64,000 bases of DNA. Origin: Sphingomonas corticis (lineage in GTDB: Bacteria > Pseudomonadota > Alphaproteobacteria > Sphingomonadales > Sphingomonadaceae). Within the stretch, counting starts at the first letter, position 1; each line of letters opens with the position of its first letter. The notes under the pieces were generated by a model, which was not told where the DNA came from, made no database searches, and saw only the letters and a program-made list of their open reading frames with translations. The position numbers were made by a program, and so were the translations under genes. The stretch is taken from contig NZ_JAAVJH010000006.1 of the NCBI RefSeq assembly GCF_012035195.1, forward strand, positions 248,001 through 312,000, written 5' to 3'. Below, piece after piece: positions 53,378-64,000 of the stretch.

Positions 53378-54355
53378 GTGATCCGGCGCGTGCTGGCGGT
53401 GTTCGAACCGTTCATCCTGATGCTGCTCGGCACCGTCGTGCTGGCGAGCGTGCTGCCGCCGCGCGGCGCCTTCGCGCCGGTCGCCTCCGCGGCGGCGACG
53501 GTCGGCATCGTCGTCCTGTTCTTCCTGCACGGCGCGAAGCTGTCGCGCGCGGCGCTGATCGACGGCGTGCGGCAGTGGCGGCTGCACGCGGCGGTGCTGG
53601 CGATCACCTTCCTCGTCTTCCCCCTGCTCGGCCTGCTGCTGGCCGGCGCGTTGAGCGGGCCGGTGGCGACGGGGCTGCTCTTCCTCACGCTGCTGCCCTC
53701 CACCGTGCAATCCTCGATCGCGTTCACCGCCATCGCGCGCGGCAACGTGGCGGCGGCGGTGTGCAGCGCGTCCTTCTCCAACCTGCTCGGCATCCTCGCC
53801 ACGCCGCTGCTCGTCGCTCTGCTGATGGACCAGGCCGGCGCGGGCGTCTCCGCCGCGTCGGTGGAGGCGATCGTGCTGCACCTGCTGCTGCCGTTCGCCG
53901 CCGGGCACCTGCTGCGGCCCTGGATCGGCGCCTGGGTGACGCGGCAGCGGCGCCTGCTCTCGCTGGTCGACCGCGGGTCGATCCTGCTGGTCGTCTACAC
54001 CGCTTTCGGCGCGGCGGTGGTGGAGGGGCTGTGGCGCCGCGTCTCGCCCGGCGACCTCGCCGTCATCACCGGCCTGTGCTGCCTCCTCCTCACACTCGTG
54101 CTGCTCATCACGCTGCTGGCCGGGCGGGCGATGCGGCTGCGGCGCGAGGACGCGGTGGTGCTGCTGTTCTGCGGTTCGAAGAAGAGCCTCGCCTCGGGCG
54201 TGCCGATGGCGGGGGTGCTCTTTCCGGCGGCGCAGGTCGGCATCGTGCTGCTGCCCGTCATGATCTTCCACCAGATCCAGCTGGTCGCCTGCGCCATGAT
54301 CGCGCGGCGATGGGGCGCCGCGGCCGATTCCGGCACAGGTGGCGAAGCTCCCTAG
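53378..54355 (+). CDS. bile acid:sodium symporter-family transporter
   Basis: A protein of about 325 residues with ten likely membrane segments: VIRRVLAVFEPFILMLLGTV at the start, FLHGAKLSRAALIDGVRQW, LLPSTVQSSIAFTAIARGN and FCGSKKSLASGVPMAGVLF, as in the SBF-like/YfeH group. Sodium-coupled uptake is the family role, substrate unknown. GTG 53378 is chosen; a TTG at 53363 is also in frame. It lies 35 bases after the M24 gene and 33 before alaS. Confidence 0.82.
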   Translation: MIRRVLAVFEPFILMLLGTVVLASVLPPRGAFAPVASAAATVGIVVLFFLHGAKLSRAALIDGVRQWRLHAAVLAITFLVFPLLGLLLAGALSGPVATGLLFLTLLPSTVQSSIAFTAIARGNVAAAVCSASFSNLLGILATPLLVALLMDQAGAGVSAASVEAIVLHLLLPFAAGHLLRPWIGAWVTRQRRLLSLVDRGSILLVVYTAFGAAVVEGLWRRVSPGDLAVITGLCCLLLTLVLLITLLAGRAMRLRREDAVVLLFCGSKKSLASGVPMAGVLFPAAQVGIVLLPVMIFHQIQLVACAMIARRWGAAADSGTGGEAP

Positions 54356-54388
54356 TCACCGCGCGATCGCGCGATTAAGTCGCAGGCC

Positions 54389-57052
54389 ATGACCTCGACC
54401 AACGATCTCCGCCGCTCGTTCCTCGACTATTTCGGCAGCGCCGGGCACACCATCGTGCCGTCCGCGCCGCTGGTGCCGCAGAACGATCCGACGCTGATGT
54501 TCGTCAACGCCGGCATGGTGCCGTTCAAGAACGTGTTCACCGGGCTGGAGACGCGGCCCTACAGCACCGCCACCTCGTCGCAGAAGTGCGTGCGCGCGGG
54601 CGGCAAGCACAACGACCTCGACAATGTCGGCTACACCGCGCGGCACCACACCTTCTTCGAAATGCTCGGCAATTTCTCGTTCGGCGACTATTTCAAGGAA
54701 CAGGCTATCCTGCACGCCTGGACGCTGCTGACGAAGGAATGGGGGCTGCCGGCGGACCGGCTGACCGCGACGGTCTACCACACCGACGATCAGGCGTTCG
54801 CGCTGTGGCAGAAAATCGCGGGCCTGCCCGACCACCGCATCATCCGCATCGCCACCAAGGACAATTTCTGGGCGATGGGCAGCGACGGGCCGTGCGGGCC
54901 GTGCAGCGAGATCTTCTACGACCACGGCGATCATATCCCCGGCGGCCCTCCCGGCTCGCCGGACGAGGACGGCGACCGCTTCGTCGAAATCTGGAACCTC
55001 GTCTTCATGCAGCATCTGCAGGAGGCGGACGCCATCGTCGGCGACCTGCCGCGCCCGTCGATCGATACCGGCATGGGGCTGGAGCGCGTCGCCGCGGTGA
55101 TGCAGGGCGTCCACGACAATTACGATACCGACGCCTTCAAGGCGCTGATCGCCGCGTCGGGCGCGCTGACGCACACCGCGACCACGGGCGACAACCAGGC
55201 GTCGCACCGCGTCATCGCCGATCACCTGCGCTGCTCGGGCTTCCTGGTCGCGGACGGCGTACTGCCCGCCAACGAGGGGCGCGGCTACGTCCTGCGCCGC
55301 ATCATGCGCCGCGCGATGCGCCACGCGCATCTGCTGGGCGCAAAGGAGCCGCTGATGCACCGGCTGGTCCCCGCGCTGGTCGCGGAGATGGGGGCCGCCT
55401 ATCCCGAGTTGGTCCGCGCGCAGCCGCTGATCGAGGCGACGCTGCAACAGGAGGAGACGCGCTTCCGCCAGACGCTCGACAAGGGGCTGAAGCTGCTGGA
55501 CGAGGCAACCGCGGGAATGCAGCCGGGCGACGTGCTGGCCGGCGAGACCGCGTTCAAGCTCTACGACACGTACGGTTTCCCCTACGACCTGACCGAGGAC
55601 GCGCTGCGCGCGCAGGAGTTCGGCGTCGACCGCGCCGGTTTCGACGCGGCGATGGCGGAGCAGAAGCGCGCCGCGCGCGCCGCGTGGAAGGGGTCGGGCG
55701 CGAAGGCGTCGGACGAATTGTGGTTCGACCTGGCCGACGAGGTCGGCGCGACCGAGTTCACCGGCTACGCCAGCGATACCGGCGAGGGCGTCGTCCTGGC
55801 GCTCGTGAAAGACGGCGCGCGTGTCGAGAGGGCGGCGGCGGGCGACAGCGTGGACGTGATCGTCAATCAGACGCCCTTCTACGCCGAGAGCGGCGGTCAG
55901 GTGGGAGACGCCGGCACGCTGTCGGGCGATGACCTGCGCGCGACGGTGACGGATACGTCGAAGCAGCTCGGCAAGTTGTGGATCCATCACGCGACGATCG
56001 AGGCGGGCGTGCTGAAGGTCGGCGACGGCGTGAAACTGGCGATCGACGTCGCCCGCCGCGCGGCGATCCGCGCCAACCACTCGGCGACGCACCTGCTGCA
56101 CGAGGCGCTGCGCCAGCGGCTGGGCACGCACGTGGCGCAGAAGGGCAGCCTGGTGGCGCCCGAGCGTCTGCGTTTCGACGTGTCGCACCCGAGCGCCATG
56201 AGCGCGGCGGAACTGGCGGACGCGGAGACCGCGGTGAACGCGAAGATTCGGCAGAACGGCGCGGTCACGACGCGGCTGATGACGCCCGACGACGCGATCG
56301 CGATGGGCGCGATGGCGCTGTTCGGCGAGAAGTACGGCGACGAGGTTCGCGTCGTGTCCATGGGCAGCGACGACGACGGCGAGACCTATTCGATCGAGCT
56401 GTGCGGCGGCACCCACGTCAGCGCGCTGGGCGATATCGGGCTGATGAAGATCGTCGGCGAGGGCGCGGTCTCCTCCGGCGTGCGCCGCGTGGAGGCGCTG
56501 ACCGGGGAAGCGGCTCGCGCCTACCTCTCGGCGCGCGACGACAAATTGCGTGAGGCCGCGGCGGCGCTGAAAACCTCGCCCGACGACGTGCCCGCGCGCG
56601 TCGCCGCGCTGGTGGAGGAGCGCCGCCGGCTGGAGCGCGAGCTGGCCGAGGCGAAGAAGGCGCTCGCTCTGTCCGGCGGCGGCGGTGGCGGGGCGCCGGC
56701 CGGGCCGGAGACGGTGGGCGGCGTCCCCTTCGTCGCGCAGGTGCTCGACGGCTTCGACGCCAAGGGGCTGCGCGGCGCGGTGGACGAGGCCAAGCAGCGC
56801 ATCGGGTCGGGCGTCGCCATGCTGGTGGCGGTGAACGACGGCCGCGCCTCGGTCGCGGTCGGCGTCACCGCGGACTTGACCGGGCGCCTGAACGCGGTCG
56901 AGCTGACGAAGCGCGCGGTGGCGGCGCTCGGCGGGCAGGGCGGCGGGGGACGGCCCGACATGGCGCAGGGCGGCGGCCCGAACGGCGACAAGGCCGCGGA
57001 CGCGGTAGCGGCGGTGCGGGCGGCGCTGGAGGGGGCGGCGGCTACGGCGTGA
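54389..57052 (+). CDS. alaS: alanine-tRNA ligase
   Basis: An 887-residue class II synthetase: N-terminal motif [20 protein letters not shown] and [16 protein letters not shown], editing-domain [11 protein letters not shown] with the zinc-type CGGTHV, and a C-terminal coiled-coil ([20 protein letters not shown]) with DHHA1. It charges tRNA-Ala and clears mischarged Ser or Gly. It has the expected length and starts at [11 protein letters not shown]. Confidence 0.96.
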   Translation: MTSTNDLRRSFLDYFGSAGHTIVPSAPLVPQNDPTLMFVNAGMVPFKNVFTGLETRPYSTATSSQKCVRAGGKHNDLDNVGYTARHHTFFEMLGNFSFGDYFKEQAILHAWTLLTKEWGLPADRLTATVYHTDDQAFALWQKIAGLPDHRIIRIATKDNFWAMGSDGPCGPCSEIFYDHGDHIPGGPPGSPDEDGDRFVEIWNLVFMQHLQEADAIVGDLPRPSIDTGMGLERVAAVMQGVHDNYDTDAFKALIAASGALTHTATTGDNQASHRVIADHLRCSGFLVADGVLPANEGRGYVLRRIMRRAMRHAHLLGAKEPLMHRLVPALVAEMGAAYPELVRAQPLIEATLQQEETRFRQTLDKGLKLLDEATAGMQPGDVLAGETAFKLYDTYGFPYDLTEDALRAQEFGVDRAGFDAAMAEQKRAARAAWKGSGAKASDELWFDLADEVGATEFTGYASDTGEGVVLALVKDGARVERAAAGDSVDVIVNQTPFYAESGGQVGDAGTLSGDDLRATVTDTSKQLGKLWIHHATIEAGVLKVGDGVKLAIDVARRAAIRANHSATHLLHEALRQRLGTHVAQKGSLVAPERLRFDVSHPSAMSAAELADAETAVNAKIRQNGAVTTRLMTPDDAIAMGAMALFGEKYGDEVRVVSMGSDDDGETYSIELCGGTHVSALGDIGLMKIVGEGAVSSGVRRVEALTGEAARAYLSARDDKLREAAAALKTSPDDVPARVAALVEERRRLERELAEAKKALALSGGGGGGAPAGPETVGGVPFVAQVLDGFDAKGLRGAVDEAKQRIGSGVAMLVAVNDGRASVAVGVTADLTGRLNAVELTKRAVAALGGQGGGGRPDMAQGGGPNGDKAADAVAAVRAALEGAAATA

Positions 57053-57059
57053 ATGGCCG

Positions 57060-57235
57060 TGCGGTCCACGTCGACCTTCGTTCGCCCTGAAGGGCCGTTG
57101 AGCCTGTCGAAACGGCGTCTCGACGGGTGCTTCGAGATGGATCTTCGGCTCCGGCACATTGTGCCGAAGCCTGTCCTGAGCGCCTGCCTCGGCAGGCAGT
57201 GGAAGGGCTCAGCCCCTCAGCACGAACGGTAATGG
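57060..57235. repeat. repeat-rich spacer between alaS and serB
   Basis: This 185-base space holds no gene. It has a CGTTCGCCCTGAAGG-type half-site near 57080 and a palindromic TGCCTGCCT/AGGCAGGCA-like stretch near 57185-57200 (GCCTGCCTCGGCAGGC), plus inverted GGCACA/TGTGCC. These are further members of the host's dispersed repeats; the space may terminate both convergent genes. Confidence 0.45.
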
Positions 57236-57237
57236 CA

Positions 57238-58116
57238 CTATTTGACCCATTCCTTCTTCGGCACGCCCTGCGCCCACAGCAGCGCGGTGAGATCGCCGTG
57301 GTCGATCCGCGCCATCGCGGCGGCGGCGACGATCGGCTTGGCGCGATAGGCGACGCCCAGCCCGGCACTCTCGATCATCGACAAGTCGTTCGCGCCGTCG
57401 CCCACCGCCAGCGTCGCCGTGTCGGCGAGGCCTAGCTCGGCGCGATAGTCGATCAGCGTCGCCTTCTTCGTCGCGGCCCCGACGATCGGCCGCGCGACCG
57501 TGCCGGTCAGCGCTCCTCCGTCGACCTCCAGCACGTTGGCGATGGCACGGTCGAAGCCGATCTCCGCCGCGACCGGTCCGGCGAAGCGGGTGAAGCCACC
57601 CGACACCAGCACCGCGGTCGCGCCCCAGCCGCGCATGGTCCGCACCAGCGTCGCGGCACCGGGCATCGTCCGCACGCGCTCGGCCAGGCAGCGATCGATC
57701 ACGCCGGCGTCCAGCCCCTTGAGCAGCGCCACGCGCGCGTCGAGCGCCGCCTCGAAATCCAGCTCGCCGCGCATCGCCGCCTCGGTGATGGCGGCGATCT
57801 GCGGCTTGATGCCGGCATAGTCGGCCAGCTCGTCGATGCATTCGACCGTAATCATCGTCGAATCCATGTCGGCGATCAGCAGCATCCGGCGTCGGCCGTC
57901 GCGCGGCTGGACGACGACGTCGACGCCCTCGAACGCGCTTTCCAGCATGGTGCGCGCGTCGGCGGGGGCCAGTTCGAAATGAAGATCGGCGGCGTCGCCC
58001 TCGTCGATCCAGCCCAGCGTGGTGGGCACGCAGCCGGCGGCGGCGAGCCGGTCGTTCGCGTCCGCCACGATGTTGGGCGCCAGCCGCCCCGCTGCTATCA
58101 GCGTCGCCGTGAACAT
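57238..58116 (-). CDS. serB: phosphoserine phosphatase
   Basis: A 292-residue HAD phosphatase. An ACT-like N-terminal region is followed by the HAD motif DMDSTMI (D83, D85), motif II VLVSGGF, and motif [22 protein letters not shown]. It makes L-serine from phosphoserine. The ATG (58114-58116) shares CATG with the start of miaA on the other strand, so the two genes are divergent with overlapping start codons. Confidence 0.94.
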   Translation of the reverse strand: MFTATLIAAGRLAPNIVADANDRLAAAGCVPTTLGWIDEGDAADLHFELAPADARTMLESAFEGVDVVVQPRDGRRRMLLIADMDSTMITVECIDELADYAGIKPQIAAITEAAMRGELDFEAALDARVALLKGLDAGVIDRCLAERVRTMPGAATLVRTMRGWGATAVLVSGGFTRFAGPVAAEIGFDRAIANVLEVDGGALTGTVARPIVGAATKKATLIDYRAELGLADTATLAVGDGANDLSMIESAGLGVAYRAKPIVAAAAMARIDHGDLTALLWAQGVPKKEWVK

Positions 58117-59029
58117 GTCGTCTTCCCGTTTGCCGAAGGTCGCGCTCATCGCAGGGCCGACCGCCAGCGGCAAGAGCGCGCTGGCGCTCGAGCTGGCCGA
58201 GCGCATCGACGGCACGGTGGTGAACGCGGACGCGAGCCAGGTGTATCGCGACCTGCGCATCCTCTCGGCGCGGCCAACGCGTGAGGAGGAGGCGCGGGTG
58301 CCGCACCGATTGTTCGGCCATGTCGACGGCGCGCGCGCCTGTTCCGCCGCCGACTGGGCCGCGGACGCGCGGACGGCGATCGATCAGGTTCACGGCGAGG
58401 GGCGGGTCCCGGTGCTGGTGGGCGGTACCGGCCTCTACCTGCGCACGCTGCTGGACGGGATCGCCCCGGTGCCCGCGATCGACCCGGGCGTGCGCGCGGC
58501 GGTGCGCGCGCTGCCGGTGGCGGCGGCGCACGAGGCGCTGACGCGCGAGGATCCGGCGGCGGCCGCGCGGCTGTCGTCCGGCGACACCGCGCGGGTCGCG
58601 CGCGCGCTAGAGGTGGTGCGATCGACCGGGCGCCCGCTCGCCGCGTGGCAGCAGGAGCGGCGGGGCGGGATCGCGCATCGTGTCGCGCTGTCCCCGGTGA
58701 TCCTGCTGCCCGATCGCGCCACGCTGTTCGCGCGCTGCGACCGGCGGCTCGCCGCCATGTTCGACGCGGGCGCGGTGCAGGAGGTGGCCGGGTTGCTGTC
58801 GCGCGAGGACGTGCCCGCGGACGCGCCGGTCCGACGCGCCATCGGCGTGGCGGAGATCGCGGCGATGCTGGCGGGCGGCTTGTCGCGCGACGAGGCGCTG
58901 GCCGGTGCGCAGCTGGCCACGCGGCGCTATGCCAAGCGGCAATACACCTGGTTCCGACATCAGCCACCCGCGGACTGGCTGCGCTGCGATGCAGCAAATT
59001 CGCAATTTTATTTCTCTGAAAACGTTTGA
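58115..59029 (+). CDS. miaA: tRNA dimethylallyltransferase
   Basis: A 304-residue protein: P-loop [41 protein letters not shown], and [16 protein letters not shown], with the C-terminal [13 protein letters not shown]. It adds dimethylallyl to A37 of tRNAs reading U-initial codons. Start 58115 overlaps serB's ATG; a GTG at 58109 is a possible alternative. The TGA is about 50 bases before ilvB. Confidence 0.93.
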   Translation: MSSSRLPKVALIAGPTASGKSALALELAERIDGTVVNADASQVYRDLRILSARPTREEEARVPHRLFGHVDGARACSAADWAADARTAIDQVHGEGRVPVLVGGTGLYLRTLLDGIAPVPAIDPGVRAAVRALPVAAAHEALTREDPAAAARLSSGDTARVARALEVVRSTGRPLAAWQQERRGGIAHRVALSPVILLPDRATLFARCDRRLAAMFDAGAVQEVAGLLSREDVPADAPVRRAIGVAEIAAMLAGGLSRDEALAGAQLATRRYAKRQYTWFRHQPPADWLRCDAANSQFYFSENV

Positions 59030-59080
59030 CGCGCAATTTTGCATAGCCTAGCGCACCGCCATCAACGAAGGAGACCTGAC

Positions 59081-62675
<3,595 letters not shown>

Positions 62676-63105
62676 CGCGCAGCGCGGCAGCGGCGGCAAG
62701 GCCGCGCGCTGACTCGCACAATCGCGGACGGCACGGCAAGCCAGCCCATCGGGCACGGCTTTGCCGGGCCGGCGGGTGACGGTGACGAGAAGGAGTGCGG
62801 CTTCGGTCGACCTTCGGGCAAGACCTCACTCGTGCTCCCGCGAAGGCGGGAGCCCAGAGCCGCGAGGGATGCAAGGCGTTGTCCTGCCTTTCCCCGGGAA
62901 ATTCCGCGTGCGCGGGAACGCCATGATACGTCACGACGACCTGCCCCTCTACGCCGACCAGCCGAGCTGGAGCGTTCAGCGGGGCGACAGGCGGGGGCGG
63001 GATAATCGTCGTTCCCTTGGCCCGACGTGGCGCCTCTCGCAGGGTCGGGAACCCGATCCGCCGCCGCCTCGTTGCTCAGGCGAACCAATCGCAGGAGATT
63101 CCCTC
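62676..63105. other. gene-free 430-base spacer with repeats
   Basis: No credible gene is seen. It holds an imperfect GC-rich hairpin right after ilvC (near 62682-62711) and a perfect GCTCCCGC/GCGGGAGC hairpin at 62834-62853, the latter a common sphingomonad repeat. Frames here give the usual repeat-derived peptide strings and are not taken as genes. Confidence 0.7.
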
Positions 63106-63822
63106 GTGAAGCGTATTGTTCTGACCGCCCTTCTTCTCGGCACCGCCGGCGTGCCCTCGCTGGCGTCCGCGCAGACTGCGCCCGCTCCGGCCGCCGGTGC
63201 GGCCCCCGCCACGGGCGCGGCGCCGACCGTCGGCGCCACCGTCTACGACACCAGCGGCGGCACCGTCGGCACGATTGCCAGCACCGACGGCACCAACGCC
63301 GTCATCGACACCGGTGCCGTGAAGGCGGCGGTGCCGGTCACCTCGCTGGGTGCGGGCGCCAAGGGGCCCGTGCTGGCGATGACCAAGGCGCAGCTCGACG
63401 CCGCCGCCGGCCAGCAGCAGGCGCAGGCCAGCGCCGACTTCAAGGCCAAGCTGGTCCCCGGCGCCTCGGTCTACGGCACGGGCGGCGCGCAGCTCGGCAC
63501 GATCAAGACGGTCGACGCCAGCACGGTGACGGTGACGACCGCGCAGGGCGATGCCGCACTGCCGATCGCGGGTTTCGGCCCCGGTCCGCAAGGCGTGACG
63601 ATCGGCATGACGGCGGCGCAGCTGTCCGCGGCGATGGGCAGCGCGGCCGGCGGCGCGGCGGCGACCACGGGTGCGGCGACGGGCGCCGCCACCGGCGCGA
63701 CGTCGACCACCACCGAGACGTCCACCACCGCGACGACGCCGGCGGCGGGCGCGAGCGGCGAGGCCGCCACGACGACCACGACCACCACGGAAAAGAAGAC
63801 GACCAAGCGCAAGCCGCGCTGA
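63106..63822 (+). CDS. secreted protein with two internal repeats
   Basis: A 238-residue protein with a signal peptide (VKRIVLTALLLGTAGVPSLA ending SAQ). Two tandem units of about 70 residues, GATVYDTSGGTVGTIAS... MTKAQLDAA and GASVYGTGGAQLGTIKT... MTAAQLSAA, are followed by a Thr-rich, then Lys/Arg-rich tail (TTTTTTEKKTTKRKPR). The repeat resembles a PRC-barrel-like fold but the match is uncertain. AGGAG lies nine bases before the GTG start at 63106. Confidence 0.75.
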   Translation: MKRIVLTALLLGTAGVPSLASAQTAPAPAAGAAPATGAAPTVGATVYDTSGGTVGTIASTDGTNAVIDTGAVKAAVPVTSLGAGAKGPVLAMTKAQLDAAAGQQQAQASADFKAKLVPGASVYGTGGAQLGTIKTVDASTVTVTTAQGDAALPIAGFGPGPQGVTIGMTAAQLSAAMGSAAGGAAATTGAATGAATGATSTTTETSTTATTPAAGASGEAATTTTTTTEKKTTKRKPR

Positions 63823-63849
63823 TCGGACCCATTTTTCGGTGAAACGACC

Positions 63850-63879
63850 ACGGCTCCGGGGTGCGAGCCCCGGGGCCGT
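63850..63879 (+). terminator. rho-independent-like hairpin after the repeat protein gene
   Basis: A 12-bp stem (one G-T wobble) with a six-base loop TGCGAG begins 28 bases after the stop: ACGGCTCCGGGG pairs with CCCCGGGGCCGT. It is followed by a short, T-poor region (TCGCCTGTTT), so it is terminator-like rather than certain. Confidence 0.55.
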
Positions 63880-64000
63880 TCGCCTGTTTGTGACGACTGA
63901 CGCCAGCACGCGGTTCGTCGAGCCGGAACCTCCCGGGTTGCCGGTGTTTGCCCGGCACGTGCCACGACCGATGCCGCCCCTCTTGCGGCGCCTCGCTCGC

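Overview
The window is a high-GC chromosome segment from an alphaproteobacterium, most likely a Sphingomonas-like sphingomonad. This is inferred from gene content and order (rpmH-rnpA-yidD-yidC-engB, SecB beside a Tim44-domain protein, MltA and Smr, UrcA, RcnB, an ilvB-ilvN-ilvC run) and from GC-rich palindromic repeats between genes. No rRNA, tRNA or CRISPR array was recognised.

The left part (1-20338) is core chromosome. It holds the end of an acyl-CoA synthetase gene, a periplasmic RcnB-like protein, a prolyl-4-hydroxylase-like oxygenase, CinA, a divergent UrcA/LysR pair with a perfect 8-bp palindrome in front of the regulator, recJ, murJ-trpS, secB, Tim44-mltA-smr, a GGDEF/EAL protein, dapE, a cupin, a GST, and the minus-strand chain rpmH-rnpA-yidD-yidC-engB, whose last four genes are mostly joined by 4-base overlaps.

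The centre (20339-50240) is one 29,902-bp Tn7-like transposon inserted in yifB (comM). The 5-bp target duplication GCCGA flanks it. Removing the element plus one copy of the duplication restores a 498-residue yifB reading frame. Its right end carries tnsA-tnsB-tnsC-tniQ on the minus strand, with a convergent TnsE-like gene on the plus strand. The cargo is defence-like: a DnaQ-type exonuclease with two unknown genes; a minus-strand group with DUF2511, DUF5818 and an amber-interrupted gene; a short Argonaute with a DUF4365 (DREN)-APAZ partner (SPARDA type); a seven-gene operon with HTH, DUF499 ATPase, small protein, DUF1156 methyltransferase, membrane protein, PLD-helicase and an unknown tail gene (helicase-methylase-ATPase type); a Ymh/HEPN-like protein; and a TrlF-type PHP-ATPase.

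The right part (50241-64000) is core chromosome again: the 3' end of yifB, a dicarboxylate symporter, an M24 peptidase, a bile-acid-symporter-like transporter, alaS, serB and miaA with overlapping divergent start codons, the branched-chain amino acid genes ilvB-ilvN-ilvC separated by palindromic repeats, and a secreted repeat protein followed by a terminator-like hairpin.
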